From CAZBQC01 sp964494015 (GTDB lineage: Bacteria > Bacillota_I > Bacilli_A > RF39 > UBA660), in NCBI GenBank assembly GCA_964494015.1, contig CAZBQC010000002.1, positions 1-49,941 of the forward strand: a stretch of DNA of 49,941 nt, in the 5' to 3' direction. This document shows, piece after piece, positions 32,485 to 41,178 of the stretch. Each line of letters opens with the position of its first letter. Positions within the stretch are counted from its first letter, which is position 1. Position numbers and translations under genes: made by a program. Below the pieces are notes generated by a model that did not search any database, was not told where the DNA came from, and worked only from the letters and a program-made list of their open reading frames with translations.

Positions 32485-32925
32485 TCACAATTTTTTAGTA
32501 CCCAACTTTTTTATATCATCAACGGCTGTTTTAAAAGCAATATATCTTTGAGAAAGCTCTAGAATTAGTTCTTTGGCTTTCTCAATACTGCAAACCACAC
32601 AGTCGCCATCATTTAAATCTATCGGCAGTTTGTATCCTGATTTTCTTTGAACAATACATATTTTTTTGCCTATATCATAATTAGGACCATAACAAGGGAC
32701 TTTTTCTCCTATGTATATATTAAATAAAAGTTTGTCTAAGTTAATCATTTTACCGTATTTATCTGGTGTCCGATATGTTTGAAGAACCATTATCGTTTTC
32801 ACATTTTCATCGAGATCAAAATTACTTTTGTTGATAGTTATTAGAGAAATAGGTTTATTTGAGGCAATAAAATCTTCATCTAGAGTATCAATTACCATAT
32901 CAAATATGTCAGTGTTATTAAACAT
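32485..32925 (-). CDS. Hypothetical protein
   Basis: A 146-residue soluble protein (DIFDMVIDTLDEDFIAS, later KTIMVLQTYRTPDKYGK and KAKELILELSQRYIAFK) with no family I recognise. AAGGAGGA lies before the ATG at 32925, giving a clear start; a longer reading to 32946 would bury this site. Convergent with dinB, with 21 bases between stop codons. Confidence 0.65.
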   Translation of the reverse strand: MFNNTDIFDMVIDTLDEDFIASNKPISLITINKSNFDLDENVKTIMVLQTYRTPDKYGKMINLDKLLFNIYIGEKVPCYGPNYDIGKKICIVQRKSGYKLPIDLNDGDCVVCSIEKAKELILELSQRYIAFKTAVDDIKKLGTKKL

Positions 32926-33086
32926 AAACTTCCTCCTTCTTAACAATAATTATTATAATACTTGTTAATTAAAAAATTGTCAAGGATTTGAAGGTATCAA
33001 ACCATTACAATTTCTGGTAATTTAGATGATGTATCAGATTTTATTAATTCTAAAAATATGTTAAAATAAAATAGGAGGAATGAAAA

Positions 33087-33620
33087 ATGTATGAATTAAA
33101 AGATTTTGAATTAGAAGGAAAAATGAATGATGCGTATCATTATTTGACACTAAATTTATCCGAAACAGGGCACAATAGCAAACCTGTTTTAATGCATAGT
33201 ATTGCTGTTTCGATGACATTATATCATTTGGGATATAATGAAGAAATTGTAATTTCGTCTATATTACATGATGTAATTGAAGATACTGATGTTTGTTATG
33301 AGGATGTAAAATCAAAATTTGGAGAGAATATTGCTGATATTGTTAATGCAGTTAGCTTTAATCCGGATATAGAAGATAAAATATTACAAACCAAAGAAGT
33401 ATATAAAAGAATTGGTAACCAGGGATATCAGGCTTTAATTGTAAAGTGTTCTGATTTGTTTTGTAATTTACCATTCATAGAATGTGTTAAAAAAGAAGAG
33501 ACATTAAGGTATTTAAAAACGAAATATAAATTATTTATTGAAATGTTTGGTGAAGAATTAAGCAAGGAAAAAATATATAATTTGTTTGTTGAAAGGTATA
33601 AAAGTTTGATTAATGATTAA
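33087..33620 (+). CDS. HD-domain hydrolase, RelA/SpoT-hydrolase-like
   Basis: A 177-residue HD-type protein. The conserved order is His in LMHSIAVSMTLYHLG, HD in ISSILHDVIEDTDVCYEDVK, and Asp in VKCSDLFCNLP. The HDVIEDT motif is typical of the (p)ppGpp hydrolase domain of RelA/SpoT and of small alarmone hydrolases. No synthetase or regulatory domain is attached. (p)ppGpp or a related nucleotide is the likely substrate by family; this is not proven. AGGAGGA precedes the ATG. Confidence 0.8.
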   Translation: MYELKDFELEGKMNDAYHYLTLNLSETGHNSKPVLMHSIAVSMTLYHLGYNEEIVISSILHDVIEDTDVCYEDVKSKFGENIADIVNAVSFNPDIEDKILQTKEVYKRIGNQGYQALIVKCSDLFCNLPFIECVKKEETLRYLKTKYKLFIEMFGEELSKEKIYNLFVERYKSLIND

Positions 33621-33678
33621 ATATTATGAACCATTAGTGTTAGTAAAAAAAGTGCAGAGGCAAAGATAGAAAATAGTT

Positions 33679-33704
33679 AACGATAAAAAAGTTAGTTTTT
33701 TTTT
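33679..33704 (+). terminator. Weak terminator after the HD gene
   Basis: TAAC-gataaaaaa-GTTA followed by nine T (33696-33704). The stem is short. The 16 bases 33682-33697 recur at 41747-41762 in another terminator. Confidence 0.45.
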
Positions 33705-33754
33705 CGCATCAATTGTAGCATTCCGTTTTTTATTTAATAAAGATTAAAAAATTG

Positions 33755-33783
33755 TTGACAATTAATGAATTATTTGTTATTGT
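33755..33783 (+). promoter_or_regulatory. Promoter of accessory cluster 2
   Basis: TTGACA (33755-33760), 17 bases, TATTGT (33778-33783). A leader of about 155 bases follows with a short hairpin (TTGGG ... CCCAA, about 33797-33813) and then an AT-rich stretch. No gene is seen in the gap 33621-33946. Confidence 0.7.
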
Positions 33784-33946
33784 AACCATTGTATTTGGGA
33801 ATGTATCCCCAAGGTTATTTTATTGTTGCGGTATTTAATTAATTTGGGGGACTGATTTTCGGATTCTCAATTTTTATTATAAAAAGCGGAGATTATGAAA
33901 TAAAAATTATAAGATAATTTATGTGTAGCAGTCCATGGAGGATTTT

Positions 33947-36043
33947 ATGGAAGAAGATAAGATAACTGTTGTTGTACCTATGTATAATAGTGAAAAATAT
34001 ATAGAACGTTGTCTAAAATCCATATGCAATCAATCGTATCAAAATCTAGAAATTATTGTAATAGATGATGGAAGTACAGATAATAGTAAATTTATTGTTG
34101 AAAAGCTACAAGAAAGTGATTCAAGAATCAATTACTTTTACCAAGAAAATAAAGGACCAGGTTTAGCTAGAAATGTTGGGATTGAAAACGGAATAGGCAA
34201 ATATATTTCTTTTATTGATAGTGATGATGAAATAAGAAAAACATTTATTGAAGTTCTTTACAAAACTATAAGAAAAGACGACAGTTTTTCCTTAACTGGT
34301 GGATATATGATTTATCAAGATGGATCAACCGAAAAATCATTTTTAACAACAAAAACAGAAACTAAGAACTTTAAAGTTCCTATCTGTTGTAATAAACTAT
34401 TTAATTTTGAATTAATTCGAAAAAATAACTTAAGATTTCAGGGACTATATTATGCAGAGGATATAGATTTTTGGGGAAGAATTTTAATGATTAATGATAA
34501 TTTTTCGATTGCAAATGACTATTTATATTTATGCTATTTTAGAGAAGATTCTTTGACTAGAAGTTACACAGATAAAAGTATAATTTATCAAATATTCTAT
34601 GTAGTAGATAACATAGAAAAACTTGCAAAAGAAAATGAAAAGTTCGATCAGTATAAAGATAGCTTAGAATTTTTAAATATAAAAGAAATTTTTATAAGGG
34701 CAATGAAACAAATTAGTCAAATGCCTAGTTTCAGTGACTATGACATAATTAAAATGCTTGAATATGTCGAGGCAAAATATCCTAATTGGTATTATAATAA
34801 ATATATCAGATCTTCCTTTGATAAATATAGAAAGAAAAGATTGGAATTGTTATTTAAAAAAGATTTTGCCGGTTTAATTAGTTATCTTAGACAATTAAAT
34901 TCAGGATATGTAGTTCAATCTGATGAAGAGATTTTAGCACAAAATATTATTAATCATTCCATTGCTGTTGAAAAAGGACAAGCAGTTCAAATTAGGTATA
35001 AAAGCACGAAGTGTAATCCGTTAGTTATACAATTAATTAGAGAAATTCAAGAAAAAGGAGCAATTGCTATTACTAGATTTCAGGATGCAGAATTAGAAAG
35101 GGTTACAAAAGAAACATATGACATTTATGCAATGACTAAGTTGGCCGGGATAATTACAAGAGAATCTGAATTTTATGATTCATTTATATCAATTGGATAT
35201 AGTGAAAATGATTATGATTCATCAAAAAGTAATGAAAACCCAGCTAGTAGAATACTTATTAGTAATCTTACGGATTATAATAAAATTGTTCGTAATAAAA
35301 AGGGGATAGTACTTTCTTATCCTTCTCCTTTAGATGCGCATAAGTCAAAAATGACTACAGAGGAATATAAGAGATATGCTTTTTCTATTTTAAATTATGA
35401 TTACAAGTCACTTAAGTCAAAAATGGTACCATTACAGAAATTAATAGAGAAAACGAAAAAAGTTTCTATATTAGGTAAAGATACAGAGTTAAGTTTTCTT
35501 ATTGAAAATATAGGTGGAATTATCATGGCGGGAGAAGTTAATATTCCGGATGGAGAAGTATATACTGCTCCAATTAGAAATAGTGTCAATGGAATAGTAA
35601 AGTTTAATGTCCATAGCAAATACATGGGAAATGTTTACGAAAATGTGATATTAGAATTTAAAAATGGAAAGATTATTGATTTTAATTGTAACAATCCAAA
35701 TGATTTTAAAGGTATCATAGATATTGACGAGGGTAGTAGGTATATTGGAGAATTTGCTTTAGGAGTTCATCCGTTAATACTTCATCCTATATTAAGTACT
35801 CTTCATGATGAAAAAATATATGGCAGTTTTCATTTGGCATTAGGGCAGTCTTATAGGAATGCTTATAATGGAAACGATTCCAATATACATTGGGATTTAA
35901 TTGATATTCAGAGAAATGATTATAATCCAGGTAAAATATATTTTGATGAAGAATTAGTAAGAGAAAATGGAGAATTTATTTTGGATGATTTAAAACCATT
36001 AAATGACAAAAGAGCTTATACATTAACTACAAGGAGAAGATAA
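33947..36043 (+). CDS. GT2 glycosyltransferase fused to M29-type aminopeptidase
   Basis: A 698-residue two-domain protein. Residues 1-250 are a GT-A family 2 glycosyltransferase: VVVPMYNSEKYIERCLKSI, IIVIDDGSTDNS, GPGLARNVGIENG, FIDSDDE (DxD) and EDIDFWGR. Residues about 320-690 are an M29 aminopeptidase with Glu537 (NIPDGEVY), Glu602 (YIGEFALG), His629 (FHLALG), Tyr636, and His648 and Asp650 (NIHWDL), so all expected metal and catalytic residues are present. GGAGGA sets the ATG at 33947. It leads an operon with two radical-SAM maturases and a precursor peptide, so it probably trims and glycosylates the modified peptide. I do not know this fusion from described pathways. Confidence 0.87.
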   Translation: MEEDKITVVVPMYNSEKYIERCLKSICNQSYQNLEIIVIDDGSTDNSKFIVEKLQESDSRINYFYQENKGPGLARNVGIENGIGKYISFIDSDDEIRKTFIEVLYKTIRKDDSFSLTGGYMIYQDGSTEKSFLTTKTETKNFKVPICCNKLFNFELIRKNNLRFQGLYYAEDIDFWGRILMINDNFSIANDYLYLCYFREDSLTRSYTDKSIIYQIFYVVDNIEKLAKENEKFDQYKDSLEFLNIKEIFIRAMKQISQMPSFSDYDIIKMLEYVEAKYPNWYYNKYIRSSFDKYRKKRLELLFKKDFAGLISYLRQLNSGYVVQSDEEILAQNIINHSIAVEKGQAVQIRYKSTKCNPLVIQLIREIQEKGAIAITRFQDAELERVTKETYDIYAMTKLAGIITRESEFYDSFISIGYSENDYDSSKSNENPASRILISNLTDYNKIVRNKKGIVLSYPSPLDAHKSKMTTEEYKRYAFSILNYDYKSLKSKMVPLQKLIEKTKKVSILGKDTELSFLIENIGGIIMAGEVNIPDGEVYTAPIRNSVNGIVKFNVHSKYMGNVYENVILEFKNGKIIDFNCNNPNDFKGIIDIDEGSRYIGEFALGVHPLILHPILSTLHDEKIYGSFHLALGQSYRNAYNGNDSNIHWDLIDIQRNDYNPGKIYFDEELVRENGEFILDDLKPLNDKRAYTLTTRRR

Positions 36044-36044
36044 A

Positions 36045-37166
36045 ATGACAAAAGTGCCGTCGCTGATTGTTTTAAATCTTACATCTGATTGTAATTTACG
36101 ATGTAAATATTGTTATGCTTCTGCCGGTAATTGCAAAGATTATATGACTTCAAGGTGTGCTATTGAAATAGTTACACAAGTTTCAAAATATAATGATTCT
36201 ATTGAACTACTATTTCATGGTGGCGAACCACTAATGAACTTTGAAGTTATTAAGAATGTAATAAATTTTTGCAAAAATAAATTAAAAGAAAAAGAAATAA
36301 GTTATTATATTCAAACTAATTCATTGCTTCTTACAAAAGAAAAAGCAGAATATCTAATCAATGAAAATGTTGAAATATGTCTTAGTATGGATGGTAATAC
36401 TGAAATAAGTAATAGTGGCAGGGTCGACTCTAAAGGGAATTCGAGTTTAAATATTATTAAAAGCAGAATAGAGTTATTGAAATCATTAGACTATAATACT
36501 ACCATTTTGGCAGTTCTAAATAAGAAAAATGTAGGAAAAATTGAATCATTTATAGACTATCTTGTGGAAAATAAAATTTATAATTTTTCATTAAACTATT
36601 TTATTAAAGGTGGTCGTGGTAATAATAATAAGAATCTAGCGCTAAATCCGAAAGCACTATATAATGCAACAGTAAAAACTATTAATAAAGTTTTAGAATA
36701 TCGTCGGAAAAATGTTAAAATAATAGAGAGAAATGTTTTACATTTATTAAGAAATGTTATAACCAAAAGTAAAGGTTATATGTGTATGAATAGTCCATGC
36801 GGGGCTGGTAATCATCTTTTAGGGTTCACACCGAATGGGGATATTTATCCTTGCGATGATTTAAGTTCAGTAGAACAATTTAAAATCGGAAATATTTTTG
36901 ATGGTGATTTAATGAATACCCTAGAAAATAATAGTATTGTAAATTTCTTTAACTATTGTTCTTATGATAATATTCCAAAATGTTGTTGCTGTGATTTTAA
37001 AGATCGTTGTGGAGCTGGTTGTGCATCTAGAAAATTTTATGAAAAAGGCACAATATATGAAGTTGATCCAATTTGTGAATTTTATAAAATGATAATACCA
37101 TATATAGAAAATAGAATAAAAAATGAACCGTTAATAAAGGAATTGATTGATGAACATGAAAAATGA
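36045..37166 (+). CDS. Radical SAM/SPASM peptide maturase A
   Basis: A 373-residue maturase. The radical-SAM core begins almost at the N-terminus: CNLRCKYC (Cys16, Cys20, Cys23), FHGGEPL and IQTNSLLL. The SPASM part has CMNSPCGAGNHLLGFTPNGD, YPCDD, CSYDNIPKCCCCDFKDRCGAGC and DPICEFY. The CxNxPCGAG pattern is shared with SPASM enzymes such as FxsB/GrrM/XncB-type cyclophane synthases, which link an aromatic ring to a nearby side chain; the match is from memory. ACAAGGAGAAG lies before the ATG, one base after the fusion-protein stop. It overlaps the next gene by 17 bases. Confidence 0.87.
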   Translation: MTKVPSLIVLNLTSDCNLRCKYCYASAGNCKDYMTSRCAIEIVTQVSKYNDSIELLFHGGEPLMNFEVIKNVINFCKNKLKEKEISYYIQTNSLLLTKEKAEYLINENVEICLSMDGNTEISNSGRVDSKGNSSLNIIKSRIELLKSLDYNTTILAVLNKKNVGKIESFIDYLVENKIYNFSLNYFIKGGRGNNNKNLALNPKALYNATVKTINKVLEYRRKNVKIIERNVLHLLRNVITKSKGYMCMNSPCGAGNHLLGFTPNGDIYPCDDLSSVEQFKIGNIFDGDLMNTLENNSIVNFFNYCSYDNIPKCCCCDFKDRCGAGCASRKFYEKGTIYEVDPICEFYKMIIPYIENRIKNEPLIKELIDEHEK

Positions 37167-37845
37167 TATTTTAGGGAAAAAAATAGACAGAAACCAATTA
37201 GATATTATAAATAAAATAATGAAAGTAAAAAATAAAATTCTTTTTTTAAAATCCATCCCTCAAACAGGGAAAACAGCAGTTCTAAAAAGATTATTTGACA
37301 TCAATAATGATAAAATAAAAATGTTTATTACTGGATGTAATCCAAAAAACATGAAGTTTATTGACGATAGTGTTTTATTTGAAATAAACTCATGTATTAA
37401 TAAAAATAGGAATGAAAATATATCAATTTTTTTTGATGAATACTATAATTGTAAAATTTTGGATTATTTTAAACATAATAAATTAGATAATGTAAGTGTA
37501 TATATTAGTACTAATAAAATAAGTAAAGAAATTAGTTATGATGTTGAAATAATAGATATATACGAAGATGTATTTAGAGGTTTAGATAAATTCATGTTTT
37601 CAAAATATTCGGTTGATATCTCTACAAAAGTTCGTAAAAGAAGTATTTCAATAATGGAACTTATGGAAATTGTCAAAATTCTTCAAAATAAAAAGTATTT
37701 AAATTATTCTGTTGATAAATTACTTTTATTCCTTCAAAATAAGCTAAAAAGTAAAAAAATTAAAAGATTTTTACCGACGACTACGGCAATACTTTATATA
37801 AATAAAGATTATCAAATGTTAAAAACATTTGAGTTCAAAGAATAG
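37150..37845 (+). CDS. P-loop ATPase-like protein of cluster 2
   Basis: A 231-residue protein with a Walker A-like motif, FLKSIPQTGKTAVLKRLF (Lys41), and a Walker B-like strand ending in acids, ISIFFDEYY (Asp96, Glu97). The first Gly/Ala of the P-loop is Ser, as in some AAA or helicase-like ATPases. The C-terminal part is helical and basic (KNKLKSKKIKRFLPTT). No family is recognised. It lies between two radical-SAM genes and overlaps the first by 17 bases, so it is presumably an energy-using or regulatory partner of the maturation. AAAGGA precedes the ATG at 37150. Confidence 0.6.
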   Translation: MNMKNDILGKKIDRNQLDIINKIMKVKNKILFLKSIPQTGKTAVLKRLFDINNDKIKMFITGCNPKNMKFIDDSVLFEINSCINKNRNENISIFFDEYYNCKILDYFKHNKLDNVSVYISTNKISKEISYDVEIIDIYEDVFRGLDKFMFSKYSVDISTKVRKRSISIMELMEIVKILQNKKYLNYSVDKLLLFLQNKLKSKKIKRFLPTTTAILYINKDYQMLKTFEFKE

Positions 37846-37857
37846 TGGGGTAATTAA

Positions 37858-39165
37858 ATGAGCTTATCATTAGTAACTAAACCAAATTTGAATATTCTTA
37901 TAAATAAGAATAGTGGCAAATGGATAGCATTTAAAAATAATGAAGAAATAAAAAGTGAGATTATAGAAATAACCAATAAACAACAACTAATGCGAAAGTA
38001 TGGTGAAAAATTCGCAAATCTACTTTGGAATAAAAGAGTTGAGATGGCTAAGAAATCCAAAAATAAGTTATGTTATAATATGAATTGCCTAGTAATAAAT
38101 GTGACTAATAATTGTAACTTAAAATGTGAATATTGTTATGTAAATAAATATGATAACAGACATTTTATAGAGAGCGACACTATAATTAAATCAGTAAAAA
38201 TGTTTGCCTCAAATATTTATCCAAATAAATTGACAGTAATTTTTCATGGAGGTGAGCCATTATTAGCTTTTGATAAAATTAAAGAGGCTGTTATTAAATT
38301 AATTAATGTAAATAATGTTGTATATTCTCTCCAAACCAATGGAACATTACTTGATTCAGACAAATTAGATTTTTTTAAGAAGCATAAATTTTTAATTGGA
38401 TTAAGCATTGATGGTATAAATGACGAAAATAATTCGTTAAGAAATGTAGATGGTAAAATGAGAGATTATACCCTAAATAATTTGAAAATTTTAAGCCAAA
38501 ATAAAGATTTTGTAAAGCCTCTTCTTGTGATTCATAGGAAAAATATCAATAGTATAAAAGAAATAGTTGATTATTTTAAAAATAATGGATTTGATGGTTT
38601 AGTATGTAATTTATTATTTGAAAGTAATGATTTTAAAAATTGCGTATTAGATGATTCATTATTTGAAAATATGAAATACACTTTGGATGTTATGATGGAA
38701 AATTTTGACGGTGAAAACTTCTCCTTTTCCGAACGTGACATAAGGTTATTATTTAGAAAGGTGGTATTTGGTTTTTTAGATGAATACATGTGCATGAATA
38801 GCCCATGTGGAGCAGGCAAAGAAACAATTGCGATTGATTATAATGGGAATGTATGGGGATGTAATGTATTAATATCAAAAAACAAAGATCAAAATTATAT
38901 GGGGAATGTATTTAATAATTCTGTTGAAGAAATATTAAATAAAAAAATTTCAATTTCTAAACGTAATATTAAAAATATAGTTAAGTGTATGTCTTGTCCC
39001 TATAAAGTATTATGTGGTGGTGGAGGATGTTGCGGATTCATATCTCATCAAAACAATAAACTTCTGGATAATAGTATATATTGCAACTATCATTTTAAAC
39101 TAATTACTTATATAATAGAGAGTGTCATGAAATATAACAAAACTGATATTTTGGTTAATTTTTAA
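37858..39165 (+). CDS. Radical SAM/SPASM peptide maturase B
   Basis: A 435-residue maturase. An N-terminal 80-residue extension may hold peptide recognition (ITNKQQLMRKYGEKFANLLW). The core has CNLKCEYC (Cys86, Cys90, Cys93), FHGGEPLLAF and LSIDGINDENNSLRN. The SPASM region shares YMCMNSPCGAGKETIAIDYNG with maturase A, followed by WGCNV, KCMSCPYKVLCGGGGCCGF and YCNYHF. It is probably a paralogue of maturase A with its own target site on the precursor. It ends 13 bases before the precursor gene. Confidence 0.87.
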   Translation: MSLSLVTKPNLNILINKNSGKWIAFKNNEEIKSEIIEITNKQQLMRKYGEKFANLLWNKRVEMAKKSKNKLCYNMNCLVINVTNNCNLKCEYCYVNKYDNRHFIESDTIIKSVKMFASNIYPNKLTVIFHGGEPLLAFDKIKEAVIKLINVNNVVYSLQTNGTLLDSDKLDFFKKHKFLIGLSIDGINDENNSLRNVDGKMRDYTLNNLKILSQNKDFVKPLLVIHRKNINSIKEIVDYFKNNGFDGLVCNLLFESNDFKNCVLDDSLFENMKYTLDVMMENFDGENFSFSERDIRLLFRKVVFGFLDEYMCMNSPCGAGKETIAIDYNGNVWGCNVLISKNKDQNYMGNVFNNSVEEILNKKISISKRNIKNIVKCMSCPYKVLCGGGGCCGFISHQNNKLLDNSIYCNYHFKLITYIIESVMKYNKTDILVNF

Positions 39166-39178
39166 AGGAGGTGATTAT

Positions 39179-39307
39179 ATGAAAAATAAGGATAAAAACT
39201 TTGATGCAATTATGAAAAAGCTATTAAACAATAAGAAAGTAAAAATTAAAGTTCCTACTTACAATAGTAAGGTAATGATGGCTCATTGGAGCAACGGATA
39301 TAATTAA
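39179..39307 (+). CDS. Candidate precursor peptide of cluster 2, Cys-free
   Basis: A 42-residue basic peptide: leader-like start (MKNKDKNFDAIMKKLLNNKK) and core-like end KVPTYNSKVMMAHWSNGYN with Tyr28, His36, Trp37, Asn39 and Tyr41. A near-perfect AAAGGAGGTGAT precedes the ATG, fitting a highly translated substrate, and a terminator follows directly. It is the last gene of the operon with two SPASM maturases. WSN matches the aromatic-x-Asn pattern used in three-residue cyclophane peptides. Without cysteine, thioether chemistry is excluded. Too short for most gene finders. Confidence 0.72.
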   Translation: MKNKDKNFDAIMKKLLNNKKVKIKVPTYNSKVMMAHWSNGYN

Positions 39308-39318
39308 AAGGAATTTGG

Positions 39319-39353
39319 AAATGACATATGATTTATTCATTTGTCATTTTTTA
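39319..39353 (+). terminator. Terminator of accessory cluster 2
   Basis: AAATGACA (39319-39326) pairs with TGTCATTT (39342-39349), followed by a T run, 11 bases after the precursor stop. The rest of the gap to 39561 is AT-rich, with a TATTAT-type element near 39496 that may serve the next gene. Confidence 0.8.
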
Positions 39354-39561
39354 ACTTAATAATAAGTGAAAACTTTTGATATTTTTCTGGATATTATTTT
39401 ATAATCATATTTACTTTTTGTTATCTATTTAGGATAATTATACAGAATTTTATATATTTAATTAGTAATATTGATTATCTTTTTTCCTTAGTATATTATA
39501 GTATTGTGTAAAGATTTAACTTTTGATTCTTAAGGTTTGTTATGAAAGAAAGTAGTGAAAT

Positions 39562-41178
39562 ATGAAAAATGTTTATTATTGTTCACACAATAAAGAAATT
39601 ATTAATAATAAGATATTAATTAAACCTAATGCTGGTTTGTATTATACATTAGACAATTATGTTTTATGTTTATTATATTCTGTAAGTTTTGATGTAGATT
39701 ATTACATACAAATAGTATTTGTTGGTAAAAAATTAATTATAGTGGAAAGATTTAAAAATGCTATTAAGCAAGCTTATAGTGATAAAAGTGTTTACATATA
39801 TACAGCTAAAGGCCCCTTTTTTCGACATAAAAAGAAAGAGAATTATTATATAAAAAGAAAATTAATGGTAAATAATGTAAGTTATATAAAAAATATTTAT
39901 GATGAAATAACTGATAAGGCCAAAAACAATGAATTAGATATAATAAAATATAAACAAAGTACAAAAAAAGATATAGATATCCTTAATAAAAAGTTTCTTG
40001 AGAAAATTTTAAATATGAATTCAAAAACAAAAATCAATGAATGTTCATTGTTTTTTCCTCATATTAAAAAGAATACTAATCATAAAATACTAAAAGGAGT
40101 GGAAAAATATAGAAATAATGATATAAATAATCCTCATTATTTGTTCCATGGATCTTGTAGTTTAGTAAAGGGTTATATAAACCCAAATCAAGCTTATTGT
40201 AGTACTCTTAGTGTAGAGAACAATGAATGTGCTGTATACTCAGTAGCAGATCCAAAATATACTATACCATATTTATTTAAATTAAAAAAAGGGAAATTTT
40301 ATAATTTTAAAAACAGGAAGCATGAGTATGCAAGCCATTTTAAAACAGATTTATATTTTGGATTAGAAAATACAATAATCAAACAAGGCAGTATAAGCAT
40401 GAATGCAGTTGGCTATATATATGTTTTCTTGTCGAACAACTTTTTTCGAAATTCATCTGTGCAATGGATTTCTAAAGAAAAATGTAAGCCAATTGATATT
40501 GTAAAAATAAGTTATAAAGATGTACAAGAAAACTTTATTTATGTAAAGGAATGTTTAATTGAGAACTTATATAAAAAAATTGAAAAAAAGAGAGGCTTTT
40601 TGGAAGCTGAATTTAATAAAATCAAAAAACAGTGGTTTGATAATTTAATTGATAACCATGATAGAAAACATATGGAAAGAGTATGTCTATTATCGGTATA
40701 CATTGCAACTTTGATGAATATAGATGATAACGATATTATTTTATTAATTAAGGTGGCTTTATATCATGATATAGGCCGAATTAATGAATTTAGGGAAGAA
40801 AAACACGGGATCAGAGGTGCTAAGCTCCTTCATAGTATCCTAACTAATTATTTACCTGAACCAGTAGGTAATATTAATATAAATGAAATTCAATTTTTAG
40901 TTTCAAGCCATTGTGTTAACGAAAATAAATATAGTTCTTTTTTTCGTAAATATAAATGTTCAAAAATTAGACACGATAGCTTATTGATTTTGTTAAAAAT
41001 TCTAAAAACTGCTGACATACTTGACATGTGCAGATATAAAAAATTTAACTCAATTTTTAAGATTTTAAATTTTAGTGAAATTGAAAGTGCTAGATTAATT
41101 TATATTGCAGAAGATTTATATAAATATTATAATAATTATATTAGTGATAGAAAGGAGTATTTTAAAAATCAAAAATGA
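39562..41178 (+). CDS. Two-part protein: possible ADP-ribosyltransferase-like half plus HD hydrolase
   Basis: A 538-residue protein. The C-terminal half is an HD phosphohydrolase: His366-Asp367 (NHDRKHMERV), His402-Asp403 (YHDIGR), His450 (SSHCV) and Asp485 (KTADILD). The N-terminal half contains NPHYLFHGSCSLV (about 190-202) followed by INPNQAYCSTL and AVYSVADPKYTI. This HGS...P...(S/T)T...Y layout resembles the NAD-binding part of ADP-ribosyltransferase-like toxins and modifiers. Residues 1-70 repeat the outline more weakly (IKPNAGLYYTLDNYVLCLLYS), suggesting an internal duplication. The HD half could hydrolyse a nucleotide signal or reverse a modification. Weak ribosome binding site; 4-base overlap with the next gene. 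Confidence 0.65.
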   Translation: MKNVYYCSHNKEIINNKILIKPNAGLYYTLDNYVLCLLYSVSFDVDYYIQIVFVGKKLIIVERFKNAIKQAYSDKSVYIYTAKGPFFRHKKKENYYIKRKLMVNNVSYIKNIYDEITDKAKNNELDIIKYKQSTKKDIDILNKKFLEKILNMNSKTKINECSLFFPHIKKNTNHKILKGVEKYRNNDINNPHYLFHGSCSLVKGYINPNQAYCSTLSVENNECAVYSVADPKYTIPYLFKLKKGKFYNFKNRKHEYASHFKTDLYFGLENTIIKQGSISMNAVGYIYVFLSNNFFRNSSVQWISKEKCKPIDIVKISYKDVQENFIYVKECLIENLYKKIEKKRGFLEAEFNKIKKQWFDNLIDNHDRKHMERVCLLSVYIATLMNIDDNDIILLIKVALYHDIGRINEFREEKHGIRGAKLLHSILTNYLPEPVGNININEIQFLVSSHCVNENKYSSFFRKYKCSKIRHDSLLILLKILKTADILDMCRYKKFNSIFKILNFSEIESARLIYIAEDLYKYYNNYISDRKEYFKNQK

